From Enterovirga sp. (lineage in GTDB: Bacteria; Pseudomonadota; Alphaproteobacteria; Rhizobiales; Beijerinckiaceae), in NCBI RefSeq assembly GCF_028290205.1, contig NZ_JAQGKF010000057.1, forward strand, positions 1 through 32,304: a stretch of DNA of 32,304 nt, given 5' to 3'. The notes under the pieces are model-generated. The model did no database searches and was not told the origin of the DNA. It saw nothing but the letters and a program-made list of their open reading frames with translations. The stretch's first letter is position 1. Each line of letters opens with the position of its first letter. Below are positions 19,992-29,485 of the stretch, piece after piece. Both the position numbers and the translations under genes were made by a program.

Positions 19992-20806
19992 GCGGCCGCT
20001 CCGGCCCGCGCCGCCACCAGTCCGTCGACCCAGGCGCCGAGCCGCATCCCAATTCGGGCGCCGAGCCGCTCGGCGGTCGGGTTCAGGTGGGACAGGACGC
20101 CGTCCTCGTAGCAGGAGCGCGCGTCGCCAACCCGGGCCGTGTCGCCCGCCACGGTCGCTCCCGCGATGCCGCGTGCATCGAGATCGGGCAGGCGCGTCCA
20201 GCCGGCTCCGTCCCGGCCGCCGCCGGCGTCGTGATAGGTGGCCACCAGCACGCCGTCCGGCACGCTTCGGTCCGGCTGACGCCCGAGCCGCCCGCCATGG
20301 GAGCCGGTGACCAGAATGCGGCCGGCATCGTCGGGCTGCCACAGCGACACCGAGTCGATGCCCACCACGAAGGGCTCGCCGGCAAGGTCGCGGAGCACGA
20401 AACGGGCCTCGGCCACCGACGGAGGAGGGCCGGACGGCATCGGGGCGGCCCGCATCAGGGCGGCGCATTCCGCCACGCTCTGGCCGGCCGCGCAGCCGAG
20501 GGCCGCGGCGGCCGCGTTGACGTGACTGATGCTCCCGTCGTCCAGCATGCCGCCGGCCTCGCCGATGCGGCAGGTCCGGGTGTCGGCGGTGGCAGCCGCG
20601 AGGCCGATGCGGTCGAGAAAGGCGAGCGAGCCGATCCCGGCCCTGTCCTTGCCAATGCCGGCATCATTGAGAATGACGGCCCGCACGCCGCCCTTTGCCG
20701 CGCAATACCCGGCATAGACGCCGCCATGGGAGCCGCAGACCAGCACGCAGCCGCGATGCACATCGCTCAGCTTGGTGACGGTGTCCGCCAGAATGATGTC
20801 GCTCAC
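19988..20806 (-). CDS. Unrecognised protein with two tandem homologous halves
   Basis: I do not recognise this 272-residue family. It has two repeats about 145 residues apart. Each has GSHGG (25-29 and 168-172), DAG (48-50 and 193-195), a small conserved [IV]G (81-82 and 226-227), and SHxN (94-97 and 239-242), with equal spacing between the last three. No signal peptide, membrane segment or known cofactor motif is seen, so it is likely cytosolic. Start is set at the GTG at 20806, giving VSDIILADTVTKLSDVHRGC with a G-rich element about 8 bases before it. A TTG at 20932 would add 42 residues of low-similarity sequence and coincides with a promoter-like TTGACA. First gene of the ThDP operon; its stop overlaps the dehydrogenase start. 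Confidence 0.8.
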   Translation of the reverse strand: MSDIILADTVTKLSDVHRGCVLVCGSHGGVYAGYCAAKGGVRAVILNDAGIGKDRAGIGSLAFLDRIGLAAATADTRTCRIGEAGGMLDDGSISHVNAAAAALGCAAGQSVAECAALMRAAPMPSGPPPSVAEARFVLRDLAGEPFVVGIDSVSLWQPDDAGRILVTGSHGGRLGRQPDRSVPDGVLVATYHDAGGGRDGAGWTRLPDLDARGIAGATVAGDTARVGDARSCYEDGVLSHLNPTAERLGARIGMRLGAWVDGLVAARAGAAA

Positions 20807-20903
20807 CCGCGTCGCCCCCGGTCCGGCCACGCGGGGGCGTGCTCCGATCCTGGATCCGAGCGATGCGCCCAACGCGGTCACGGCGTTTCCCGTTGTTTTG
20901 CCC

Positions 20904-20932
20904 AAGCTGAGCAGGGCGGTGCCCCTTGTCAA
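20904..20932 (-). promoter_or_regulatory. Possible promoter of the five-gene ThDP cluster
   Basis: A perfect TTGACA lies at 20932-20927 on the minus strand in the gap after the kinase stop. Seventeen bases on is CAGCTT (20909-20904), a poor -10 match. It is well placed to transcribe the unrecognised gene and the four genes after it independently of the kinase gene. The -35 is strong and the -10 weak, so confidence is modest. Confidence 0.35.
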
Positions 20933-20949
20933 CGGGAGACGGGACGATA

Positions 20950-21861
20950 TCAGACCGTGGCCGGCGCCCTCTCCCGGTACTCGGAGCGCGCGCGCTCGAC
21001 GTCGGCCAGGCCCGGCAGGCTCGCCTCGTTGCCGAGATGCTGGATGGCGTGTGTGGAGGCGCCGCGCGCGAAGGCGAAGCGCTCCTCCCAGCTCGCCTCC
21101 GGCCGGGCCAGATAGGCGTAGACATAGGCGCCGTGGAAGATGTCTCCGGCCCCGTTGGTGTCGATCACCCGCTCGGCCGGAACATCGAGCGCCGGCAGGT
21201 GCCGCCGCCGGCCCGCCTCGTCGTACCAGACCATGCCGTCAGCGCCCTGGGTGACGCCGCCGACCCGGCAGCCGCGGGCCTGCAGGTAGTCCAGCATGCC
21301 GGAGGCCGAGAGACCCATCTGCTCACACAGGCGCTCGGCCACCACGGCCACGTCCACGAAGGCCAGGAGGTCGTGGGTGTTCGACCGGAGCCCGCCGCCG
21401 TCGAGCGAGGTCATGATCCCGGCTTCGCGGCACAGCTTGGCGTAGTGCAGCGCGGCGTCCGGCTGGTGCCCGTCGAGATGCAGCGCCCGGCAGCCGTCGA
21501 GACGAAGCGGCGGCACCGGATGCAGGTACGCGTCGTCCCGGCAGCGCACGATGGCCCGGCGGCCGCCGCGCGGCATGATGAAGGAGAGCGAACTCTCCCT
21601 GACCTTTCGGTGGTGGACGGAGATGCCGTATTTCGCCGCCATATCCACGAACATGCGGCCGAGCCAGTCATCCGCGACGGAGGACAGGAGATCGGGCGCG
21701 ATGCCGAGCTTGGCGCAGCAGAAGGCGGCCGTGACCGCGTTGCCGCCGAACGAGATGGCGTAATCCTCGGCCACCATCTTGTCGTCGCCCGTCGGCATCG
21801 GCTGGTCGCCGGTCACGAAGGTGACGTCGATATAGCTCTGCCCGATGAACAGCGCGTCCAT
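20950..21861 (-). CDS. PfkB-family carbohydrate kinase
   Basis: This is a ribokinase-like sugar or nucleoside kinase of 303 residues. PfkB motif 1 is visible as [17 protein letters not shown] (37-53), and motif 2 as [18 protein letters not shown] with the catalytic base Asp240 and the anion-hole glycines intact. The third residue of motif 2 is Asn where Thr or Ala is common. The start is ATG 21861 rather than the ATG two codons earlier because a GGGGAGG ribosome binding site lies 6 bases before it and would overlap the earlier one. The gene precedes the ThDP cluster on the same strand, so it may phosphorylate a substrate or product of that pathway. The sugar cannot be named. Confidence 0.88.
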   Translation of the reverse strand: MDALFIGQSYIDVTFVTGDQPMPTGDDKMVAEDYAISFGGNAVTAAFCCAKLGIAPDLLSSVADDWLGRMFVDMAAKYGISVHHRKVRESSLSFIMPRGGRRAIVRCRDDAYLHPVPPLRLDGCRALHLDGHQPDAALHYAKLCREAGIMTSLDGGGLRSNTHDLLAFVDVAVVAERLCEQMGLSASGMLDYLQARGCRVGGVTQGADGMVWYDEAGRRRHLPALDVPAERVIDTNGAGDIFHGAYVYAYLARPEASWEERFAFARGASTHAIQHLGNEASLPGLADVERARSEYRERAPATV

Positions 21862-21880
21862 GCGCATCCTCCCCGGGGCC

Positions 21881-21909
21881 GTTATGCGGGCTGCCGAGGC
21901 GGACGCCAA
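21881..21909 (-). promoter_or_regulatory. Predicted promoter of the PfkB kinase gene
   Basis: On the minus strand TTGGCG (21909-21904) and CATAAC (21886-21881) are spaced by exactly 17 bases. The predicted start near 21875 leaves a leader of about 14 bases containing the GGGGAGG ribosome binding site. A 6-bp inverted repeat (CGGCAC/GTGCCG, 21938-21955) and three copies of CGGCCCGG (21912-21941) lie between this promoter and the divergent lepA promoter. Confidence 0.45.
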
Positions 21910-21978
21910 GGCGGCCCGGCGCGGCCCGGCCACGGCCCGGCACTCCGGGGTGCCGCCCGTCGCCGCGGCCCCCTTCCC

Positions 21979-22007
21979 TTGGCGCAGGCCGGTCCGGCTG
22001 CTATCTC
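21979..22007 (+). promoter_or_regulatory. Predicted promoter of lepA
   Basis: TTGGCG (21979-21984) and TATCTC (22002-22007) are spaced by exactly 17 bases on the plus strand. The start would be near 22014, about 57 bases before the lepA ATG. The match is fair for GC-rich alphaproteobacterial DNA. Confidence 0.45.
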
Positions 22008-22070
22008 GGCCGGAGAACGCCCCCCGCCTCGAGCGCTTGCGCGCCGGCGGGGACGCGCGCCCGGAATCCC

Positions 22071-23876
<1,806 letters not shown>

Positions 23877-23882
23877 TCCGGC

Positions 23883-24233
23883 TCAGATCAGACGCGGTTC
23901 GCCTGTCAGGAGCTTGAGCGGACCGGCGAGCTTCTTCGAGAGGCGGCCGACCGGCTCCACGGCGGCGTCCTCCGCGCTCGCGGCCTCCACGATGGCGAGC
24001 GCCACCGGCTCGGAGACCGTGAGCACCGCGTAGACCCGCAGGGCCTCGCGGCGACGCTTCACCGCGATGAGGAAGACGTGGGCCTTGGCCCCGGCCGTTT
24101 TGGACCCGCGCGTTTTGGGACCCAACGCCTTGGCGCCGGCCGTTTTGGACCCGGCTGTCTTGGACCCGGCCGCTTTCGCGCCGCTTTTCTTCGGCGCGGC
24201 CTTGGTGCCTTTCGGCGAGTTGGCGGAGGGCAC
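23883..24233 (-). CDS. Small Lys/Ala-rich repeat protein of unknown function
   Basis: This 116-residue protein is not recognised. Its N-terminal half (residues 19-53) is made of seven pentapeptides of the form [SAP]-K-[TA]-x-G, for example AKAAG, SKTAG, PKTRG. This gives a highly basic disordered tail like that of bacterial histone H1-like proteins. The C-terminal half (about 52-116) looks folded, with VFLIAVKRRREALRVYAVLT followed by a helical segment and LSKKLAGPLKLLTGEPRLI. The start is a GTG at 24233, 16 bases after the phosphate transporter stop, so it may be the third gene of that operon. A nucleic-acid-binding role would be inference from charge. Confidence 0.6.
   Translation of the reverse strand: MPSANSPKGTKAAPKKSGAKAAGSKTAGSKTAGAKALGPKTRGSKTAGAKAHVFLIAVKRRREALRVYAVLTVSEPVALAIVEAASAEDAAVEPVGRLSKKLAGPLKLLTGEPRLI
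24078..24179 (-). repeat. 15-bp degenerate tandem repeat coding for pentapeptides
   Basis: About seven 15-base units run in frame through the small Lys/Ala-rich gene. On the plus strand they appear as variants of GCCGTTTTGGACCCG. The unit length keeps the reading frame, so copy number can change without a frameshift. Confidence 0.6.
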
Positions 24234-24249
24234 GATGCGGCTCGATCGT

Positions 24250-25257
24250 CTAGCGGAAGAAGGTGGTGAGGGCGTAGGTCGCGGCGGCGACCAGCCCCGC
24301 CGCCGGCAACGTCAGGACCCAGGCCACCACGATGTTGCTGGCAACGCCCCAGCGCACGGCCGAGGTCCGTCGCGCGGCGCCGACGCCGATGATCGCCCCC
24401 GTGATGGTGTGGGTGGTCGAGACCGGAATTCCCGCCCAGGTCGCGGCAAACAGCGTGATCGCCCCGCCCGTCTCGGCACAGAACCCCTGCATCGGGTTCA
24501 GCCGGGTGATCTTCGAGCCCATCGTGTGCACGATGCGCCAGCCCCCGGAGAGCGTGCCGAGCGCGATGGCCGCCTGACAGGAGAGGACCACCCAGAGGGG
24601 CACGTGGAACTCGCCCTCCAGCAGCCCCTGCGAATAGAGCAGCAATGCGATGATTCCCATGGTCTTCTGCGCGTCGTTGCCACCGTGCCCCAGGGAGTAG
24701 AGCGAGGCCGAGGCGAATTGCAGGATGCGAAAGCTCCGGTCGACGCCGAAGGGCGTCGCGCGCACGCAGGTCCAAGAGACGATCAGCACCAGGAGGAGCG
24801 CCAGCACGAAGCCGAGGAGCGGCGAGAGCACGATGGCGGCGGATGTCTTGATCAGCCCGCTCCAGACCACGGCGCTAAACCCCGCCTTGGCCGTGCCGGC
24901 ACCCACGAGACCGCCGATCAGGGCGTGGGAACTGCTCGACGGGATGCCGAAGATCCAGGTGACGACGTTCCACACGATGGCGCCGATCAGGGCGCTGAAG
25001 ATCACGCGCGGGTCGACGATGCCCGCATCGATGATGCCGGTGCCGAGCGTCTGGGCGACATGCAGGCCGAAGAACAGGAACGCGATGAAGTTGAAGAACG
25101 CGGCCCAGAGCACGGCGTATTGCGGCCGCAGCACGCGCGTGGACACGATGGTGGCGATGGAATTGGCCGCGTCGTGCAGGCCGTTGAGGAAGTCGAACAG
25201 CAACGCGACCGCGATCAGGCCGACGAGATAGGGGAGGGCGAGGGCGGCGTCGGTCAT
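24250..25257 (-). CDS. pit: Inorganic phosphate transporter, PiT family
   Basis: PiT proteins carry metal-phosphate into the cytoplasm with protons at low affinity. The 335-residue product has about ten hydrophobic segments and both signature repeats: DFLNGLHDAANSIATIVSTR near the N-terminus and GHGGNDAQKTMGIIALLLYS in the second half. GIPSSSSHALIGGLVGAG and VSTTHTITGAIIGVGAARR are the paired internal motifs. The stop codon of the DUF47 gene lies 4 bases before the start, a typical PiT-regulator pair. I use pit as a family symbol. Confidence 0.94.
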   Translation of the reverse strand: MTDAALALPYLVGLIAVALLFDFLNGLHDAANSIATIVSTRVLRPQYAVLWAAFFNFIAFLFFGLHVAQTLGTGIIDAGIVDPRVIFSALIGAIVWNVVTWIFGIPSSSSHALIGGLVGAGTAKAGFSAVVWSGLIKTSAAIVLSPLLGFVLALLLVLIVSWTCVRATPFGVDRSFRILQFASASLYSLGHGGNDAQKTMGIIALLLYSQGLLEGEFHVPLWVVLSCQAAIALGTLSGGWRIVHTMGSKITRLNPMQGFCAETGGAITLFAATWAGIPVSTTHTITGAIIGVGAARRTSAVRWGVASNIVVAWVLTLPAAGLVAAATYALTTFFR

Positions 25258-25261
25258 CGCC

Positions 25262-25918
25262 TCACACGTTCTCGATCACGATGCCGCTGATCTCGTTGGC
25301 GACGTCCTCGAAGCGGTCGACGACATCCTCCAGGTGACCGTAGATCTCGGCCCCGATCAGGTAGGCCATGGTATCGCCGTCGCCGCCATCCTTTCGGTGG
25401 GCCTGGTAGAGTGCCTTGAGGCCACGCTCCTGCATCTCGTCCGAGCGGCCCTCCACCCGGGTGATCTGCTCGGTCAACGCGTTGAGCCGGGCCGCATGCT
25501 TGTCGATGGAGGACAGGAGCGGGATCGCTTCCGCCGTCAGGCGTGCCGCCTCGATCACGGTGCCGCCCATCTCCCGCATCAGGGGCTGGAAGTCGCGCAG
25601 CTCGTAGAGCGCGATCGTCTTCACGGTCTTGTTCATCTGGTCGATGGCATCGTCCATCGACTGGATCAGGTCCTTGATGTCACCCCGGTCGAAGGGGGTG
25701 ATGAAGCTGCGCCGCACCGCCAGCAGCACCTCGGCGGTGATGGCATCGGCCTCGTGCTCGCGATCCACGATGATCTGGCAGTAGCGCGGCACGGCCTCGC
25801 CGCCCTGAAGCACACCTTCGAGGGCTTCCGCGCCGGCCACCAGCGTGCGCGAGTGGCGCTCGAACAGGTCGAAGAAGCGATCCTCCTTCGGCATCAGAGC
25901 TTTGAACCAGCCGAGCAT
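25262..25918 (-). CDS. DUF47 / PhoU-like protein (PiT accessory)
   Basis: The 218-residue product is an all-helical DUF47 protein related to PhoU. It begins MLGWFKALMPKEDRFFDLFE and continues with the family features FERHSRTLVAGAEAL, IIVDREHEADAITAEVLLAV, SFITPFDRGDIKDLIQSMDD and AIDQMNKTVKTIALYE. Such proteins sit next to PiT transporters and are thought to regulate phosphate or metal-phosphate uptake. The ATG at 25918 is chosen because the family begins here; an 11-codon extension upstream is not supported. It is the first gene of the phosphate pair, with 4 bases before pit. Confidence 0.93.
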   Translation of the reverse strand: MLGWFKALMPKEDRFFDLFERHSRTLVAGAEALEGVLQGGEAVPRYCQIIVDREHEADAITAEVLLAVRRSFITPFDRGDIKDLIQSMDDAIDQMNKTVKTIALYELRDFQPLMREMGGTVIEAARLTAEAIPLLSSIDKHAARLNALTEQITRVEGRSDEMQERGLKALYQAHRKDGGDGDTMAYLIGAEIYGHLEDVVDRFEDVANEISGIVIENV

Positions 25919-26068
25919 GCACGGCACTCCGGTCGGGGCCGGACGCGGCACCCAGGTGGGTCGAGGTCATTCGCCGGCTATGGGAAGCCTGCGGCCGCGT
26001 TGATACAGGCGTTTGCCCGCGCGCTACACCGATAAATGCGAAACCGGACCACGGTTCGATGCGAAAAA

Positions 26069-27529
26069 TCAGCGCTCCGACGCAGCGAGCCGGCGCGTGG
26101 CCGATCCGAGGTCCCGTCCCTGATCGCGCAGGCGGGCCGAGGTCTCGCTCAGGGCCCGGGACGACCCGAGGGCGTCGGCGGTGGTGGCGCGCAAGGCGTC
26201 GAGGTGATCGGTGGCCCGGGCGATCGTCGCGCGTGCGCGGGTGATGCCCTCGGCGATCGTCCCGGCGGCGGCCTGATGCGCGACGCTGACCGTGCTGATC
26301 TCGACGGCGCTCTGCCGGACCGTGGCGATCTCGTCGCGCACCCGTGCGAGCGAGCCGGTGGACTGCGCCGCCACGCCGCGCAGGAGATCGACCTGCGCGG
26401 CGATCTCGGCGGTGGCCTGGCTGACCCGGCTCGACAGGGCCTTCACCTCGGCCGCCACCACGGCAAATCCGCGCCCGGCCTCGCCGGCGCGTGCCGCCTC
26501 GATCGTTGCGTTGAGGGCCAGCAGGTTGGTCTGGCTCGCGATGGTGCTGATGAGATCGCCGATCTGGCCGACCCCGGCGATCCGGCCCTGCAGGTCGGTG
26601 AACACCGCCACCGCCTCGTCGAGCACCCGACCCGAGCCATCCGCGATGGTCTCGACCCTTGCGGCATGGCCGCTCGCCTCGCGCGACAGGGCCACGAGAT
26701 CCTGGGCCGAGCGAGCCACCGCGTCGATCTCCCCGGCCGCTTCGCCGCTGGAGCGGTCGACCTCCCTGCGCCCCTCGTCCACCGTCCCGGCCATCCGGAG
26801 CACGCCCTGCGCGCCCGCCTCGACCTGGATCGTCGTCTCGGCGAGTTGCCGCGCGATGCCGTCGAGGGTCGTCATCAGGCTGGCCGCGCGGACGCGCTGG
26901 GCGTGGTCCGTCAGCGCCAGCGAGAGGCGGTCGGCCACATAGGCCATGACGGCGAGGAGATCGTCGTTCAGTTCGGCGACCTCGCGGGAGAAGAACTCCA
27001 GCACGATCTCCACCCGATCGCCGCGGCGGACGGGGAACATGAAGCAGCCGCGCACCCCGTTCTCACGGGCGGTCCCGGCCCGGACGAAGCCGGGCAGCAC
27101 GGTCACGTCCGCGCAGGAGATCGGCTCGCCACTGGCCGCGACCCGGCCGACCAGCCCCTGGTCGACGGCGAAGACGGCACCTTCGGAGGCGGCGACGAAC
27201 GCGGCCGCCTGGCCGGATCCGTCCCCCGAGGCCAGGGACCAGACGCGCATCGACCCCATCGCGGCGTCCCCGTCGCCGAGGCGGCGATAGGCGTGTGCGA
27301 TGGGCCAGCCCGTGAAGCGCGCGACGATGCCGAGGCAGTCGCGCGTGGCCGCCTCGGGGGTCGTCGCCGTGGCGCAGGCACGCGAGACCGCATCGAGGAA
27401 GCCCAGCAGCGTGCCGAGTTCCCGCATGTGGGCCGCCTCGGCACGAACCGTCTTGTCCGCAGCCGCGCCGGATGTGCGCCGGCCTTCGCCGTTTCGATGA
27501 AGCCAGCTCAGGATTGTCGACCGGTTCAC
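26069..27529 (-). CDS. Soluble GAF-MCP signalling protein (chemoreceptor-like)
   Basis: The 486-residue protein has an N-terminal GAF-type sensor domain (about residues 40-208) followed by a methyl-accepting chemotaxis signalling domain. The hairpin tip is [20 protein letters not shown] and [17 protein letters not shown] (about 321-366). No transmembrane segment or signal peptide is seen, so it is a cytosolic receptor. The C-terminus lacks the CheR/CheB tethering pentapeptide. Output may be to a CheA pathway or to a non-chemotactic Che system. The GTG start at 27529 has a GAGG ribosome binding site 6 bases upstream. The diguanylate cyclase gene lies upstream on the same strand. Confidence 0.9.
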   Translation of the reverse strand: MNRSTILSWLHRNGEGRRTSGAAADKTVRAEAAHMRELGTLLGFLDAVSRACATATTPEAATRDCLGIVARFTGWPIAHAYRRLGDGDAAMGSMRVWSLASGDGSGQAAAFVAASEGAVFAVDQGLVGRVAASGEPISCADVTVLPGFVRAGTARENGVRGCFMFPVRRGDRVEIVLEFFSREVAELNDDLLAVMAYVADRLSLALTDHAQRVRAASLMTTLDGIARQLAETTIQVEAGAQGVLRMAGTVDEGRREVDRSSGEAAGEIDAVARSAQDLVALSREASGHAARVETIADGSGRVLDEAVAVFTDLQGRIAGVGQIGDLISTIASQTNLLALNATIEAARAGEAGRGFAVVAAEVKALSSRVSQATAEIAAQVDLLRGVAAQSTGSLARVRDEIATVRQSAVEISTVSVAHQAAAGTIAEGITRARATIARATDHLDALRATTADALGSSRALSETSARLRDQGRDLGSATRRLAASER

Positions 27530-27695
27530 GCGCGACCTCGAAGAGACGATGGTTCAAGACGGAGCCGGTATCCATGTCCGGCGTCGACCGGCCACGGACG
27601 CGCGTTGCTCCGACGGCTTTCGCCGCGGAGCCACGATAGATCCGGCTGGCTTGATGGAATCTTCGTAGATCGTTGCCGCGCTGCACAAATGACGG

Positions 27696-28700
27696 TCAGC
27701 GACCGACCGAATTTTCGCCATGACGCGACCGTGACAGGTCCGGTGCCGCCATCTTGGCCGTCCCGCGCCCGGCGGCCTTTGCGGCGTAGAGGGCGTTGTC
27801 CGCTAGATGGAACAGGTCCCCCGGCGCGCAATGAGAAGCGCACGCAACGCCCACGGACGCTCCGAAGCTGAGGCTCGCGGTCCCGTAAACGAAGGGAGCC
27901 CGCATGGCCTCGACGATCCGGTGCCCGAGCGCCGTGCCGAGGGATCCATCGGGGTCGGTCGCTAGGAGCACGGCGAACTCGTCGCCGCCGATCCGCGCCA
28001 CGAGATCCGCGTCGTGGCAAGCCTCGCCGAGGCGTCGCGCGGCTTCCCGGAGGCAGGCATCGCCCGCCGCATGTCCGTGGGTGTCGTTGACCTGCTTGAA
28101 GCCGTCGAGGTCCACGAGGAGGAGGGTTCCGGCCTGCGGTATGGCCGCGAGGCGTGATTCGAAGAGTGCTCGGTTCGCCAACCCCGTCAGGTAGTCGAAT
28201 TCCGCGCGGTGGCGCGCGCGGTCCGATTGCAGCTTCTCGAACGTGATGTCCTGCTTCAGTCCGAAAAGGCGCATCGGCACCTCGCCCCGGCATTCGACCG
28301 TGGCCGTGATGCGGATCCAGCGTGGGCTGCCCAGCCGGCCGACGATCTCGGTGTCCAGGGTAAAGCCGGAGCGCTTGGCGATGGCCTCCGTCCGAACGGC
28401 GACGAGCCTGCGTCGTGCCTCCTCCGGGTAGCAATTCAGGGTCTCCGAGCGATCCGGCCTCGTGCCGCGCGGAAATTCGAAGAGATCGCAGACACCGTCG
28501 CTCCAGCGAAGCGACTCGCTCGCCAGGTCACACTCCCAAAGGCCGATCCGGGCAGCCGTCGACGCTTGCTCGAAGATGGCTCGGTCCCAGGCCAAGGCGG
28601 CGGCCTGTGACCGGATCAGGTCGTTCCGCAGTGCCAATTCGGCGCGAAGCGCGTGGATCGTGGCCGCATCGGCCGTGCGTTGCGCGGCGGCCGCATCCAT
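27696..28700 (-). CDS. PAS-GGDEF diguanylate cyclase
   Basis: The 334-residue product has a coiled N-terminus (1-45), a PAS fold with ARIGLWECDLASESLRWSDG and its C-terminal PAC part FGLKQDITFEKLQ (up to about 158), then a GGDEF domain. The latter has DYLTGLANRALFESRL, LLLVDLDGFKQVNDTHGHAA and an intact catalytic RIGGDEFAVLL (GGDEF at 238-242). The allosteric I-site position reads His229-x-x-Asp232 instead of Arg-x-x-Asp, so product inhibition at this site is probably weak or absent. It should make c-di-GMP from two GTP in response to a PAS signal. The ATG at 28700 is preferred; a TTG 12 codons earlier is possible. Neither has a strong ribosome binding site. Confidence 0.88.
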   Translation of the reverse strand: MDAAAAQRTADAATIHALRAELALRNDLIRSQAAALAWDRAIFEQASTAARIGLWECDLASESLRWSDGVCDLFEFPRGTRPDRSETLNCYPEEARRRLVAVRTEAIAKRSGFTLDTEIVGRLGSPRWIRITATVECRGEVPMRLFGLKQDITFEKLQSDRARHRAEFDYLTGLANRALFESRLAAIPQAGTLLLVDLDGFKQVNDTHGHAAGDACLREAARRLGEACHDADLVARIGGDEFAVLLATDPDGSLGTALGHRIVEAMRAPFVYGTASLSFGASVGVACASHCAPGDLFHLADNALYAAKAAGRGTAKMAAPDLSRSRHGENSVGR

Positions 28701-28898
28701 GACGCGATGAGCGAGATGGACTGCCGCCGACGGCAACCCAAGGCGGGCGTGCAGAGCGGGCGGTGACGCCGATCCGGAGGGCAGGACATGAGGCGAGACG
28801 CCCGAGGATGGGGATCGTCCCTCTGAATGATCGGAAGCTGCCAGGAAAGCCTCCCTCGCGCAGTCACCTTCCGATTCAATGCTAAGCGAAACCCGTTA

Positions 28899-28910
28899 AG
28901 ACAATTGTCT
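28899..28910. promoter_or_regulatory. Perfect 12-bp palindrome upstream of the diguanylate cyclase gene
   Basis: AGACAATTGTCT is a perfect palindrome in the 220-base gap between the small exported protein gene and the cyclase gene. It is AT-rich for this genome. It could be an operator site near the cyclase promoter. It is too short to be a terminator on its own and has no T-run. Confidence 0.3.
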
Positions 28911-28920
28911 GCTGCGTGTC

Positions 28921-29343
28921 CTATTCGGCGGGCTTGTTCGCGTCGTCCCGGTCGACCGGAGGCTCGGCGCTCGCGACCGCCTTCCGCTCCAGCATCGGCT
29001 GCAGGCGCTCGGCAAGTTCGCGCCCGAGGTGCTGCGTGTAGGCGTTCTGGAAGTAGCGGGTGCCGGTGCCGCGTCCGTACAGGCGATCATGCGCCTGGAT
29101 CATCGCGTCGACCTCAGGCCGGCAGAGGAAGCCCGTGATCCCGGCCGCCTCGTACCAGCGTCCGGCACGGGCATGGCGGGTGGCGGCGGGGTTCGAGAGG
29201 ACTGTCTCCGCGAAGCAGTCGGTCGCCGCCTTTTCCAGCGGCGACATCACCCCATGCGGCTGCACCGGGTTGCGTCCCGCGGCCTCCGCCACGCCGACCC
29301 AGCCCACGGTCGTCACGAACGCGCCGAACAGCAAAGCCTTCAT
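28921..29343 (-). CDS. Small exported protein of unknown function
   Basis: The 140-residue product has a probable signal peptide (MKALLFGAFVTTVGWVGVAE, cut near AEA-AG), so the mature protein would be periplasmic or secreted. The rest holds two cysteines (in TDCFAET and GFLCRPE) that could pair, a helical middle with DAMIQAHDRLYGRGTGTRYF and a charged C-terminus. I do not recognise the family. It starts with the ATG at 29343 and has its own gap on both sides. Confidence 0.7.
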   Translation of the reverse strand: MKALLFGAFVTTVGWVGVAEAAGRNPVQPHGVMSPLEKAATDCFAETVLSNPAATRHARAGRWYEAAGITGFLCRPEVDAMIQAHDRLYGRGTGTRYFQNAYTQHLGRELAERLQPMLERKAVASAEPPVDRDDANKPAE

Positions 29344-29485
29344 CGTGGGACGCCCCGTGCGAGATCATTTTCGATTCGGGGTCAGTATTCCCTGCGGATT
29401 TGGTCCGGAGAAGGGCAGACCGTCGCAGCGCGTTCGCTCACCCGACGATCCACCCGGATTGTGGCGTCCCGAGCACAGAACGGTC

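Noticed and set aside
20807-20932. TTG start adding 42 residues to the unrecognised tandem-repeat protein
   Set aside because: The TTG is part of a TTGACA promoter-like hexamer and the added residues fall outside the repeated domain. It is kept only as an alternative.
15522-21861. The metabolic cluster as a recent horizontally acquired island
   Set aside because: Base composition looks like its neighbours, and no integrase, transposase, tRNA target or flanking direct repeats are visible.
26039-26058. A 7-bp bulged hairpin after the GAF-MCP gene as intrinsic terminator
   Set aside because: The stem is short, and no T-run follows it on the minus strand.
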